Source: JAJDOD01 sp050299835 (lineage in GTDB: Bacteria; Pseudomonadota; Alphaproteobacteria; Rhodobacterales; Rhodobacteraceae). From it: DNA of 64,000 bases. Every line of letters starts with the position of its first letter. The stretch's first letter is position 1. Position numbers and translations under genes: made by a program. The notes beneath the pieces were generated by a model. It saw only the letters and a list, made by a program, of their open reading frames with translations, was not told where the DNA came from and did no database searches. Of this stretch, positions 43,383-53,065 are shown piece by piece. Location of the stretch: assembly GCA_050299835.1 (NCBI GenBank), contig JBNKWP010000004.1, positions 124,001 to 188,000 on the forward strand, given 5' to 3'.

Positions 43383-46175
43383 ATGAGCCTCTATTCCAGC
43401 TATCTCGAAGAAATCGAAACCCGCAAGGAACAGGGCCTTAGCCCCAAGCCGATTGACGATGGTGCGCTGACGGAAGAAATCATCACGATCATTCAGGATC
43501 AATCGTCCGAGCATCGCGCCGATGCCCTGAAATACTTCATCTACAACACCCTGCCCGGCACGACATCCGCCGCAGGCGTGAAGGCACGGTTCCTCAAGAA
43601 GATTATCCTGCGCGAAGTCGCGGTCGATGAAATCACCCCGGATTTCGCATTCGAACTGTTGTCCCACATGAAGGGCGGTCCTTCGGTGGAAGTGCTGCTC
43701 GATCTTGCTCTGGGTGAGGATGCCGATATTGCGCAACAGGCTGCTGACGTACTGAAAACACAGGTCTTTCTGTACGAGGCCGACACGGACCGCCTCAAAG
43801 CGGCGCATGAGGCGGGCAACAAGATCGCGACCGAAATTCTGGAAAGCTACGCCCGGGCCGAATTCTTCACCAATCTTCCCGATGTCGATGAGGAAATCGA
43901 GATCGTGACCTATGTCGCAGCGGAAGGCGACATTTCGACAGACCTGCTGTCCCCCGGCAACCAGGCCCATTCCCGCGCCGACCGTGAATTGCACGGCAAA
44001 TGCCTGATCTCGGAGGCCGCGCAGAAACATATCAATGACCTGAAGCTCCAGCACCCCGGAAAGCGCGTGATGTTGGTCGCCGAAAAAGGCACGATGGGCG
44101 TCGGGTCCTCCCGGATGTCGGGCGTCAACAACGTGGCGCTCTGGACCGGTCAGCAAGCCAGCCCCTATGTGCCCTTCGTCAACATCGCCCCGGTCGTTGC
44201 CGGAACCAACGGCATCTCGCCGATCTTCCTGACCACCGTGGGCGTCACCGGCGGGATCGGTGTCGATCTGAAGAACTGGGTAAGAAAGCTGGACGAAGAC
44301 GGCAACCCGATCCTGAACAATGACGGCAACCCGGTCTTGGAACAGCGCTATTCGGTCGACACAGGCACTGTGCTGAAGATCAACACGAAGAAGAAAAAGC
44401 TGTTCGACGAAACCGGCGAAAACGAACTCGTCGACATGTCATCCTCCTTCACGCCGCAGAAGCTGGAATTCATGCGCGCCGGCGGCTCCTATGCCGTTGT
44501 CTTCGGCAAGAAACTCCAGACCATCGCGGCGGAAACGCTGGGGATCGAGGCGCCGCAGGTTTTTGCTCCGTCGAAGGAAATCAGCCACGAAGGCCAGGGA
44601 CTGACGGCGGTCGAGAAGATCTTCAACGCCAATGCATTGGGTGTCGCATCGGAGACCGCGCTGCACGCCGGATCGGATGTGCGCGTCAAGGTGAATATCG
44701 TCGGCTCGCAGGACACGACCGGCCCGATGACCGCGCAGGAACTGGAAGCGATGGCCGCTACCGTCCTCTCGCCCGCCGTCGATGGCGCCTATCAGTCCGG
44801 CTGTCACACGGCGTCTGTCTGGGATGCCAAGGCGCAGGCCAACACACCGAAACTGATGGCCTTTATGAACAATTTCGGCCTTGTCACCGGACGCGACCCC
44901 AAGGGCGTCTACCATTCGATGACGGACGTGATCCACAAGGTGCTGAACGACATCACCGTGGATGACTGGGCCATCATCATCGGCGGAGACAGCCATACGC
45001 GCATGTCGAAAGGTGTCGCCTTCGGTGCCGACTCCGGCACGGTTGCCCTTGCTCTGGCCACCGGCGAAGCCTCCATGCCCATCCCCGAAAGCGTGAAAGT
45101 CACCTTCAAGGGCGAAATGGCCGAGCACATGGATTTCCGCGACGTGGTTCACGCCACGCAGGCCCAGATGCTCAAGCAGTTCGGTGACAACGTGTTCCAG
45201 GGCCGGGTCATCGAAGTGCATATCGGCACACTGTTGGCCGACCAGGCCTTCACTTTCACCGACTGGACGGCGGAGATGAAAGCCAAGGCGTCCATCTGCA
45301 TTTCCGAAGACGAAACCCTGATCCAATCACTGGAGATCGCGCGCGACCGCATCCAGATCATGATCGACAAGGGCATGGAGCACGAAAACGGCATGCTCGC
45401 CAAGTTGATCGCCATAGCGGAGCGGCGCATCGCGCAAATCCGGTCTGGCGAAAAACCGGCGCTGAAACCCGATGACAACGCGAAATACTTCGCGGAAGTG
45501 GTCGTCGATCTGGACGTAGTCGACGAACCGATGATCGCGGACCCCGATGTCAACAATGCCGACATCTCCAAACGCTACACCCACGACACGATCCGCCCGA
45601 TTTCATACTATCAGGCGGAAAAGAAGGTCGATCTGGGCTTTGTCGGGTCCTGCATGGTTCACAAGGGTGACATGAAGATCGTCGCGCAAATGCTGCGCAA
45701 CCTTGAAGAAAAATCCGGCAAGGTCGAATTCAAGGCCCCGCTGGTCGTGGCCGCGCCAACCTACAACATCGTCGATGAGCTCAAGGAAGAAGGCGACTGG
45801 GACATTCTCCAGAAATACTCAGGGTTTGAGTTCGACGACAGCAATCCCAAGACAACTGCGCGGACCGAATACGAGAACATCCTCTATCTAGAGCGTCCGG
45901 GCTGTAACCTCTGCATGGGCAACCAGGAAAAGGCGGCCAAGGGCGACACGGTTCTTGCCACCTCCACCCGGCTGTTCCAGGGGCGTGTCGTGGCGGATTC
46001 CGAGACCAAGAAGGGCGAATCTCTGTTGGCATCGACCCCGGTTGTCGTGCTGTCGGCCATCCTCGGCCGCACCCCGACGCTCGCGGAGTACAAGGAGGCC
46101 GTTCAGGGCATCAACCTGACGAAATTCGCGCCGCCGCCGAAGAAGCCGCTGGACAGCCTGTCCGTTCACTTCTGA
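43383..46175 (+). CDS. acnB: Aconitate hydratase B (bifunctional aconitase / 2-methylisocitrate dehydratase)
   Basis: 930 residues, AcnB type with the N-terminal HEAT-like domain (about 1-160) found only in this isoform. [4Fe-4S] ligands are Cys in VGSCMVHKGD near 755 and the pair in GCNLCMGNQ near 840. Interconverts citrate and isocitrate; AcnB can also act on 2-methylisocitrate. Preceded by an operator-like dyad. Immediately downstream the sequence turns into decayed mobile DNA. Confidence 0.97.
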   Translation: MSLYSSYLEEIETRKEQGLSPKPIDDGALTEEIITIIQDQSSEHRADALKYFIYNTLPGTTSAAGVKARFLKKIILREVAVDEITPDFAFELLSHMKGGPSVEVLLDLALGEDADIAQQAADVLKTQVFLYEADTDRLKAAHEAGNKIATEILESYARAEFFTNLPDVDEEIEIVTYVAAEGDISTDLLSPGNQAHSRADRELHGKCLISEAAQKHINDLKLQHPGKRVMLVAEKGTMGVGSSRMSGVNNVALWTGQQASPYVPFVNIAPVVAGTNGISPIFLTTVGVTGGIGVDLKNWVRKLDEDGNPILNNDGNPVLEQRYSVDTGTVLKINTKKKKLFDETGENELVDMSSSFTPQKLEFMRAGGSYAVVFGKKLQTIAAETLGIEAPQVFAPSKEISHEGQGLTAVEKIFNANALGVASETALHAGSDVRVKVNIVGSQDTTGPMTAQELEAMAATVLSPAVDGAYQSGCHTASVWDAKAQANTPKLMAFMNNFGLVTGRDPKGVYHSMTDVIHKVLNDITVDDWAIIIGGDSHTRMSKGVAFGADSGTVALALATGEASMPIPESVKVTFKGEMAEHMDFRDVVHATQAQMLKQFGDNVFQGRVIEVHIGTLLADQAFTFTDWTAEMKAKASICISEDETLIQSLEIARDRIQIMIDKGMEHENGMLAKLIAIAERRIAQIRSGEKPALKPDDNAKYFAEVVVDLDVVDEPMIADPDVNNADISKRYTHDTIRPISYYQAEKKVDLGFVGSCMVHKGDMKIVAQMLRNLEEKSGKVEFKAPLVVAAPTYNIVDELKEEGDWDILQKYSGFEFDDSNPKTTARTEYENILYLERPGCNLCMGNQEKAAKGDTVLATSTRLFQGRVVADSETKKGESLLASTPVVVLSAILGRTPTLAEYKEAVQGINLTKFAPPPKKPLDSLSVHF

Positions 46176-46349
46176 GACTGCCGGTCTTGAACCGAGCCCG
46201 GACAGGTTTCGCTATCAGTTCACGCGTTGTGGGCGGCCCATGCGTCATCTCTGGCGTGAGTTCGCGAATCTCCGGACGCGGAATCGATTCATCGCCGATC
46301 GAGAGAGCGAGCTGTTCAGTCCCGGTATCTGGTGGTTCGGATTTAGGAT

Positions 46350-47250
46350 TGAGGTGCCCCAGGATTTGTAGACGCTTCGCCGCCTGACTTTGAGGCGGGG
46401 AGGCCGAGACGGGGACAAGCAGCTACAGCTACGAGTTCAAGCGGGACGCGGTGCATCAGATCACGGTACGCGGGTATCCGGTGCGGGAGGTTTCCCGACG
46501 GTTGGGCGTGAGCACCCATTCCCTGTACAAATGGGTAAAGCTGTTGGGAGAGCCGGTTCCGAAGCCGGGGCGTGGACCTTGAAGCCGAAAATCAGCGGTT
46601 GAAGCGTGATCTGGCCAGGGTGACCGAGAAGCGCGACATCCCCCAAAAGGCAACGGTGTACTTCGCGCGAAGGGTCCCAGTGAAGTACGCCTTCGTCTGT
46701 TACCCGGCAGGCGATTGCACGGCAATCGCCGAGAGGCCGGGCGCATCGAGAAGAGTTCGGCGTCCGGACCACGTGTCGGGTGTTGCGGGTCCATTTCTCC
46801 GGCTCAATGCATGGCTTAAGAAACCGTCAAGCCACCGAGCGCAGGAGGATGCCCGTCAGGCCGAGCTGATCCGGCAGGCATGGGCCGACAGCGGCAAGGT
46901 CTATGGGTACGCAAGCTGACGGACGATTTGCGCGATCACGGCGAGCGCATCTCAGCGAACCGGGTTGCGCGACCGGCATCGCTGGCAGGGATCGCCGCGC
47001 AGGTGGGTTACAAGCGCCGTCCCGGCCGATATGGCGGCAAGCCCGGCGTGGTGGCCAAGAACGGGCTTGAACAGCGCTTCAATGCGTCTCAGCCAGAACA
47101 GGTCTGGGTGCCCCCTCTCGGCAGCATGCTTTGCATGCGCCTGCCGGGCAATGGACATCTACATCAAGACCCACGAAGGCTGGCTGTACCTCTTGTGTCG
47201 TCATCGACCTGTTTCCCCGCCGCGTGGTCGGCTGGTCGGCCCAGCGCTCC
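46350..47250 (+). pseudogene. Decayed IS3-family insertion sequence, transposase in several frames
   Basis: Reading across frames gives SYEFKRDAVHQITVRGYPV and VSRRLGVSTHSLYKWVK (helix-turn-helix of OrfA), then LEAENQRLKRDLARVTEKRD, GKVYGY and KLTDDLRDHGERIS, QVGYKRRPGRYGGKPGVVAK, and the integrase-core piece VVIDLFPRRVVGWSAQ. At least three frame changes are needed, the start codon is lost and the rest of the catalytic core is missing. GAGGTGCCCCAGGATTTGT at 46351 may be the left end. Non-functional. Confidence 0.85.
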
Positions 47251-47282
47251 AAGCAAGCCCCAATGCTTATCAAGGCGGCATT

Positions 47283-47800
47283 CAGGAGTGCCGTAGGAAC
47301 TCTGACATTACCGATGCCTTGAAGGTTGCTCTCGAAGAAATTGGCTTCTTCCTTGCGCAGGGAGATCGGCGCGGAGTGGTTGCGGTCGATGTGCGCGGCG
47401 AGACGTTCTCGCTCTCGCGCTGGTCGGGCGTCAAGGCGAAGGATGTTCGTGAGCGCATCCCCGATGCCGACTTCCTGCCGTCCGCGCAGGACACCAAAAC
47501 GTATATTGCCAGCCGCATGACCGAGAAGCTCAAGACTTACATTCGGGAAGTCGATGACGGCCAAAAAACGCACATCTCCCGCAATCGTGCACCAGCGCCA
47601 GCGCCAGCGCCAGCGCCAGCAGATGAAGGCGCGTCATGGCGAAGAGCGCAAAGCCGAACACGCCCGAATTGCCGAGCACGAAAAGCGTGAACAACTGGCG
47701 CGCGCGGCGCGTCTTCCGAAGGGTTTCAGCGGTATTTGGAGTCGCATCACGGGCAAGCTTCGAAGATCAAAGACCAGAGCGAAATGGAAGCTCTGCGCTC
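47283..47800 (+). pseudogene. C-terminal remnant of a mobilisation relaxase
   Basis: Frame 1 reads DALKVALEEIGFFLAQGDRR, SLSRWSGVKAKDVRERI and MTEKLKTYIREVDDG, which resembles the C-terminal region of TraI/MobA-type relaxases. Near 47560 a second frame takes over (KKRTSPAIVHQRQRQRQRQQ, MKARHGEERKAEHARIAEHE, ARLPKGFSGIWSRITGK) across a hexanucleotide repeat, and a third frame continues IKDQSEMEALRSWQ. The N-terminal relaxase domain is absent. Interpretation as relaxase is from recall of the family pattern. Confidence 0.6.
47592..47620 (+). repeat. CCAGCG hexanucleotide tandem repeat
   Basis: Four full copies of CCAGCG plus CCAGC. In one frame it reads Gln-Arg repeats, in another Ala-Pro repeats. 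It lies just after the frame change in the relaxase remnant. Confidence 0.9.
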
Positions 47801-47815
47801 ATGGCAATCCTCGGG

Positions 47816-48094
47816 ATGAGCCACAAGCAATCGCTGGTCATGGCCTCGGGCAACGGAATTCCACCGTTCCTTGCGGACAAGTGCCCTTACTTCGCCATTT
47901 CGCTCTACTCGGGTCTGTACGGGCCGAATCCGTACTTCGACCGTGACCTTGGCGTGGTCAAAGTGCCTGGTCGCTGGCGTGCCAAGCGATCTCTCAAGGT
48001 TTTCACCGAAGCCGTGCCTGCGACGCTCGCTGATTTGCCGCAATACCAAAAGGGGACGTGGAGCTTCATCGAAGGCCACTGTCCGAACATCTAA
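47816..48094 (+). CDS. Hypothetical protein within mobile-element remnant
   Basis: 92 residues from MSHKQSLVMASGNG, ending FIEGHCPNI. Codon third positions are moderately G/C biased, so it may be a real accessory gene. Segments PPFLADKCPYFAISLYSG and FTEAVPATLADLPQYQ are hydrophilic-to-mixed with no membrane helix. No family recognised. A very short frame with a good ribosome site (48124-48198) follows. Confidence 0.45.
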   Translation: MSHKQSLVMASGNGIPPFLADKCPYFAISLYSGLYGPNPYFDRDLGVVKVPGRWRAKRSLKVFTEAVPATLADLPQYQKGTWSFIEGHCPNI

Positions 48095-48325
48095 AGACCG
48101 AAACCAGCAAAAAGGAGAACGACATGAAACACGAGACGATCATTGACCGCCAAGGCGCGGAAATTCGCCATGAAGTATGGCCGAAGGTGGTAGAATGAAA
48201 TTAGGTCAATGCGTTAGCTATATCGCATCGCTTTCCGCAACGGCTGTTCAGCGCACGGCACCTCATGGGCATGATGGAATTGATGCACATCCGCGAGTAG
48301 CGGGTGAATGCTCACGCACGCCTGA

Positions 48326-48757
48326 TACTGGAAAGGAGGGTGCGGCCATGCCCGCCTTGCACAAGCTGCAGACACGTCGAAGGCACTCAAGCGAGTTATC
48401 CACAAGATTGAGAAACAAATTGAAGCCCTGCTAGACCGCATCGCTGAATCGGGCGTGGGCAGCGAGATTGCTGCTTATGAGAAGCGCATCGGCAAGCTCG
48501 AACGCGAGAAGGCTCTTCTCGAAGAACGAATGCCGACGGGAGGCAAGCCTAAGAACACTCTGGAGGCGTCGTTCGAACTCGCTCTGCGATTCCTGTCAAG
48601 CCACTGGAATATCTGGAAAAATGATCGGACTGAGTGGCAAAAAACGGTGCTTCGCTTAGCGTTTTCGGAGCCTGTTCGATACATCCGGAATCAGGGTGTT
48701 CGAGGCCCGATCTTTTCTTTTCAAGGTGTTGGATGGAATTTCAACTGCCGAAAGTGA
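48326..48757 (+). pseudogene. C-terminal remnant of a large serine recombinase at tRNA-Arg
   Basis: An open frame without start: KALKRVIHKIEKQIEALLDR, YEKRIGKLEREKALLEERM (coiled coil), then FELALRFLSSHWNIW, TVLRLAFSEPVRYIRNQG and FSFQGVGWNFNCRK. This matches the C-terminal coiled coil and tail of large serine recombinases as I know them. The catalytic and zinc domains are missing. The stop lies two bases before the encoded CCA end of tRNA-Arg, implying insertion at the tRNA 3' end. Confidence 0.7.
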
Positions 48758-48759
48758 AA

Positions 48760-48836
<77 letters not shown>

Positions 48837-48881
48837 TACGGAACCGTGTGATAGCGATGCGAGCAATCGCGTGCAAGCCCT

Positions 48882-50843
48882 CTAGGCCACCGCCTCAGAC
48901 ATCATGCCTTCGTCTCTGTCGGATTTCTTCGAAACTGAGAACCGTTTGACCAGATCGACCATCCTGTCTGCCGTGGCCGAAAGCGACGCAGCGACCGCCA
49001 CCACCTCTTCGTTCATGGCGGCGTTTTGCTGGGTCGCTTTGTCGATGCCGTGCAGGCTTCGGGAAATCTCCTGCGCGCCGACCGATTGTTCGCCCGCGCC
49101 GGTGCTGATGTCCTGGGTCAGGCTCGAGATCTGCACGATCGACTCCGACATCTGATCCAAAGCCTCGCTCACCTCACCGACAAGCGTCACGCCATCGGCC
49201 ACGTGTTTGGCACTTTCATTGATCATACCGTCGATCTCCTGCGCTGCATCGGAACACCGTTGCGCCAATGCGCGAACCTCTGAAGCCACGACAGAGAATC
49301 CGCGCCCGGCATCGCCTGCGCGAGCCGCCTCCACACCGGCATTCAAGGCAAGAAGATTCGTCTGAAAACTGATCTCATTGATGATGGATATGGATCGCGC
49401 AATCTCGTTGGATGCGGTCGAGATCGCCTCCATTGCATGCACGGTCTTGTTCACAACCGTGCTCGTATTTGCTGCATGGTCGCGGATCTCTTCCACATGT
49501 GTCTTGGCGGAATTCGCGTTCTCTGCGGCAGATTTCGCACTGGCGGCGAACTCTTCGACCACCGATGCCGTGCCTGCCAGACTTTCGGCAGATGCCTCAG
49601 TGCGGGACGCAAGATCCTGCCAGGCCGTGTTGATCTCAGAGGCGTTGTGATGGATGTCGATCGAACATTCCGCAACATCCGACATCGCGCGTTCGAGACT
49701 GATGGACATGGAATTCGCATCGTCCTGCAGATGTGCGAACGCGCCGGTGAACTCCCCGGTCATGCGACTCGTCAGGTCACCATGTGCCAGCGCGTTCACG
49801 ACCTGGATCGTGGCATTCAGGCCGGAATCAACTGTTTCCATGAGATCGTTGATAAGGCGCCGCACCCGGTCTTCCGTTTCCTCGTCCCGCATATCCAGCC
49901 GGATTGAGAACTCCCCTTCCCGCGCCTTGTCGAGAATGGCCTCCAGATCCTGCATGAGGCATTGGGCACGCTGTGCCTCAGCCTCCGCAACCTCGCGCGC
50001 GCTCTGTTGAGCGGCCTCACGCTCGGCCAACTGCGTCTTTTCGGCCTGTTCACGCTCTTCCCGGGCTTTCGCCGCGGCGGACCGTTCAGCGTCCTGTTCA
50101 GCCTGCAGGCGCCTGCGCTCCACATTTGCCGCACTGAATTTCTCCAGCGATACAACGACTTCCCGCATTTCCCTTGTGTCGGCCACAGGCATCGACACGT
50201 CCTCACGCTCGGCTGCAATGGCCCCCATCGCATCAATCATTCCGCGTAGCGGCCTGGCCACCATGCGACGCAGCGCAACCGTGCTGGCGATCACGACCGT
50301 CAGCATCGAGCTCCCAAGCGCCGCGCAGAGAATGACGGCGGCATTCCACACGCCTTCGAAAACCGGACTCGCATTCCAGATCGCCACAAGTTCACCGATG
50401 ACTTGCCGGTCCTCACCGCTCCCAAGCGCGATTGGCACACGAACGACGATGTGCTCAGCGGCGCGGATGGTTGATCCCGGCCCCTCGAAATCAGGTTTCG
50501 CCGCGAGGCCGAGGATAGTCTCGGAAACGCCTTCCTTCGTGCTGACCAGGACCTCGTCACCCTCGATATGAGTAATGCGCACCCCGTCGATCTCAATGCC
50601 GTCGCGGTTCATGGTATCGAGGACCGTACCTTCGATCATGGCCGCCTTCTTCAGACGTGTGCCTGTACTGACACCTTCGGACAGATAGGTGGTTATCGTC
50701 CGGGCCTTGCTTTCGAACTTCCGGAATTCGTTTTCGCTGTGAAATTCGAGCAGGACCCAAAGCAGCGCCCCGAAGCAGACAACCATGACCACACCGATGA
50801 CCATGTTGGTCTTGCCCACAAGACTGTCGAGAAGAATCCTCAT
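48882..50843 (-). CDS. Methyl-accepting chemotaxis protein
   Basis: 653 residues from MRILLDSLVGKTN (an alternative start lies 24 bp upstream). Transmembrane helix 1 at about 12-33, periplasmic sensor of about 140 residues, helix 2 near 175-195, HAMP, then a Glu/Ala/Arg-rich coiled coil (ERSAAAKAREEREQAEKTQL region). The signalling hairpin carries EISFQTNLLALNAGVEAARA and GRGFSVVASEVRALAQR. No C-terminal methylation-tether pentapeptide seen. Ligand unknown. Stands alone without che genes nearby. Confidence 0.94.
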   Translation of the reverse strand: MRILLDSLVGKTNMVIGVVMVVCFGALLWVLLEFHSENEFRKFESKARTITTYLSEGVSTGTRLKKAAMIEGTVLDTMNRDGIEIDGVRITHIEGDEVLVSTKEGVSETILGLAAKPDFEGPGSTIRAAEHIVVRVPIALGSGEDRQVIGELVAIWNASPVFEGVWNAAVILCAALGSSMLTVVIASTVALRRMVARPLRGMIDAMGAIAAEREDVSMPVADTREMREVVVSLEKFSAANVERRRLQAEQDAERSAAAKAREEREQAEKTQLAEREAAQQSAREVAEAEAQRAQCLMQDLEAILDKAREGEFSIRLDMRDEETEDRVRRLINDLMETVDSGLNATIQVVNALAHGDLTSRMTGEFTGAFAHLQDDANSMSISLERAMSDVAECSIDIHHNASEINTAWQDLASRTEASAESLAGTASVVEEFAASAKSAAENANSAKTHVEEIRDHAANTSTVVNKTVHAMEAISTASNEIARSISIINEISFQTNLLALNAGVEAARAGDAGRGFSVVASEVRALAQRCSDAAQEIDGMINESAKHVADGVTLVGEVSEALDQMSESIVQISSLTQDISTGAGEQSVGAQEISRSLHGIDKATQQNAAMNEEVVAVAASLSATADRMVDLVKRFSVSKKSDRDEGMMSEAVA

Positions 50844-51162
50844 TCCAGACACCTGCTGATATGGCAACCGAACGATTGCGGCTGGTCTTTGGCAGTTCGT
50901 CTCGGACAGTCCATCCTACGCACCTCGCAACAAGTCGGATGGACAGCGATTAGGCGCATAGTGTGAAAATTCCGTAATCTCCGGCGGATATCCGGATTAC
51001 AGCGTTTCACCTTTCACCTGAGGCGTAGCGCATCGCCAATTGCGTTTGAGCTGAAGGCGAAAGGCAGCGGTTGGCGATCCAGCTATCAGGCGAATTGCTT
51101 TAGCGAAATCGAAGCGAAACTCCCGGAAACTCCGCCTCCGTCAAAAAGGATAGGAGAGCGCC
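50844..51162. other. Intergenic region between MCP and the 43-residue gene
   Basis: 319 bp without a gene. It has two structured patches: GTAATC-TCCGG facing CCGG-ATTAC at about 50974-51000, and ATCGCCAA (51032-51039) pairing with TTGGCGAT (51071-51078). They could form a folded leader for the small downstream gene. No clear promoter was picked out. Confidence 0.4.
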
Positions 51163-51294
51163 GTGCAGACACTGACGAATGAGGATTGGGAAAACATCCT
51201 CCAGGCCTTGCTCGCATATCGCCATAACCCCAGTTTCATGGGGACCTACGAACGTGTCCAGTCCTGCGTCGCTGGCCTGTCGTCAGACGAATAG
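51163..51294 (+). CDS. Small protein of 43 residues overlapping the sufS end
   Basis: GTG at 51163 preceded by AGGAG seven bases upstream; MQTLTNEDWENILQALLAY then ending CVAGLSSDE. Helical, acidic and without a signal. Its last 12 bases overlap the convergent sufS stop. The ribosome site is good and the codon use plausible, but no family is known to me. Confidence 0.5.
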   Translation: MQTLTNEDWENILQALLAYRHNPSFMGTYERVQSCVAGLSSDE

Positions 51295-52503
51295 CTCCTG
51301 ACACAACTCCAGCGCCTCGATCAGCACATCGACCTCATCGGTCGTATTATAAAGCCCGAAGCTGGCGCGCGTCGTGGCCGTGACGCCGAGGTGGTCCATC
51401 AACGGGCCGGCGCAATGGTGCCCTGCCCTGACGGCGACACCCTTCTTGTCGAGCACGGTGGAAATGTCATGCGGATGCGCCGGGCCATCCATGGTGAAGG
51501 AGAAGATCGCGGCTTTGTCGCGGGTCGTGCCTTGCGTCTGCAGCCAGTTGAGCCCGTCCAGCCGATCCCGCGCATAGTCGCGAAGCGTCTCTTCATGCGC
51601 CGCGACATTCTCCATGCCGAGCGTCATCAGATAGTCCAGCGCCACGCCCAGGCCGATCTGCTGGACAATGCCGGGGGTGCCCGCCTCGAACTTCATCGGG
51701 GGCGCGTTCCACGAGATCTCATCCTTGTGAACTTCGCGGATCATGTCACCACCACCCATGAAGGGTCGCATTTCGGCCAGCCGTTCCTTGCGGATATAGA
51801 TCGCACCCGATCCCGACGGCCCATAGAGCTTGTGCCCGGTGATCGCGTAGAAATCACAACCCAGCGCCTGGACGTCCACGGGCATGTGAACCGCCGCCTG
51901 GCTGCCATCGACCAGAACCGGAACACCCTGGTCCCGCGCGCCGTCACAGATGGCCTTGATATCCACGCGGGTGCCAAGGACGTTTGACAGATGCGTCACC
52001 GCGATCAGTTTCGTCCGGGGCGTGATCGCAGCCAGAATCTTCTCGGGAGGCAAAGCGCCGGTCTCATCGACATCGACCCAGACCAGCTTCACACCCTGCC
52101 GCTCCCGCAGAAAATGCCAGGGCACGATATTGGCGTGGTGCTCCATGACCGACAGGACGATTTCGTCGCCTACCTCCATCTTCGGCATGGCCCAGCCGTA
52201 AGCGACTGTGTTGATGCCCTCGGTCGTGCCGGTATTCATCACGATCTCGTCTTCCGACCCGGCGTTCAGAAACCGCGCGATTGTGCCGCGCACGCCCTCG
52301 TATTTGTCGGTGGCCAGGTTCGACAGGTAATGCAGCCCGCGATGCACATTGGCGTATTCCATCGAATAGGCCTGGGTGATCGCGTCGATCACAACCTTGG
52401 GCTTCTGGGCCGACGCGCCGTTGTCGAGATAGACCAACGGCTTGCCGTTCACCTCGCGGGCGAGGATCGGAAAGTCGTTCCGGATGTCGGTCACATTATA
52501 CAT
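51283..52503 (-). CDS. sufS: Cysteine desulfurase SufS (type II)
   Basis: 406 residues. PLP Lys in AITGHKLYGPSG near 225, and the short-loop catalytic Cys in RAGHHCAGPLM near 360, which marks SufS/CsdA rather than IscS. SufS needs SufE, whose gene is at 22614-23042. It is last gene of the suf operon and overlaps the upstream YIP1-like gene by 8 bp. A second, IscS-like desulfurase lies near the start of the same operon. Confidence 0.96.
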   Translation of the reverse strand: MYNVTDIRNDFPILAREVNGKPLVYLDNGASAQKPKVVIDAITQAYSMEYANVHRGLHYLSNLATDKYEGVRGTIARFLNAGSEDEIVMNTGTTEGINTVAYGWAMPKMEVGDEIVLSVMEHHANIVPWHFLRERQGVKLVWVDVDETGALPPEKILAAITPRTKLIAVTHLSNVLGTRVDIKAICDGARDQGVPVLVDGSQAAVHMPVDVQALGCDFYAITGHKLYGPSGSGAIYIRKERLAEMRPFMGGGDMIREVHKDEISWNAPPMKFEAGTPGIVQQIGLGVALDYLMTLGMENVAAHEETLRDYARDRLDGLNWLQTQGTTRDKAAIFSFTMDGPAHPHDISTVLDKKGVAVRAGHHCAGPLMDHLGVTATTRASFGLYNTTDEVDVLIEALELCQELFV

Positions 52504-53065
52504 CGGAAACCTCTACCGCGCTTATCGTAAAAAAGGGCGCCGCGATCAGGAACGCGACGAAAGAGGCGATCAGGGTCACAACAAAGGCGCGACCCAAAGA
52601 GCGGAACCCGTGCAGAGCCGCGACGAAATTGATCTGCACCCAGATCAGGAAGACACCAACACCGATCATGAAGACCATGGCCAGTTGCGGGGAGGCCATC
52701 GCCAGGACGATCTGAACCGCAGATGCCGGCAGCAGCATGGCCTGCATGAAAGCGACCAGGGTCAATGCGTCCTGGAAACCGCCCAATCCCCCCATCCACT
52801 TCCCCACCTGGGCAAGACTGAGGCTGAATACGACAGACGTTGTCATGTAGAAGACCGCGGTTCGAAACGGCGACTGATGCAAACCGACCTCGGGGATGGC
52901 GGCCATCAGCACCGTGTCCAGAACAACCCCGATTATGCTGATCAGCAACAGCCCCGGCACCAGCGCCTCGCGCGGGATACCGAGCGCGAGTATGTCGGCG
53001 GCGGCGGCACGCGGCTCACGAAGGGCGCGCACGCCTTGCGCAATGAGGGACTCGATCAGGGTCAT
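52496..53065 (-). CDS. YIP1-family membrane protein (second of a pair)
   Basis: 189 residues with about five hydrophobic helices, for example LVPGLLLISIIGVVLDTVLM, ALTLVAFMQAMLLPASAVQI and AFVVTLIASFVAFLIAAPFF. Matches the bacterial YIP1-like membrane family. Start overlaps the previous gene (ATGA) and the end overlaps sufS, so it is firmly inside the suf operon. Function unknown; possible membrane attachment of Fe-S assembly is speculative. Confidence 0.8.
   Translation of the reverse strand: MTLIESLIAQGVRALREPRAAAADILALGIPREALVPGLLLISIIGVVLDTVLMAAIPEVGLHQSPFRTAVFYMTTSVVFSLSLAQVGKWMGGLGGFQDALTLVAFMQAMLLPASAVQIVLAMASPQLAMVFMIGVGVFLIWVQINFVAALHGFRSLGRAFVVTLIASFVAFLIAAPFFTISAVEVSDV

Noticed and set aside
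47592..47620. Possible CRISPR-like or coding repeat array
   Set aside because: A simple hexanucleotide run without spacers. No CRISPR array or cas gene seen anywhere in the window.
48394..48402. TTATCCACA DnaA box
   Set aside because: Falls in the coding remnant of the recombinase with no neighbouring boxes or AT-rich unwinding region; likely chance.
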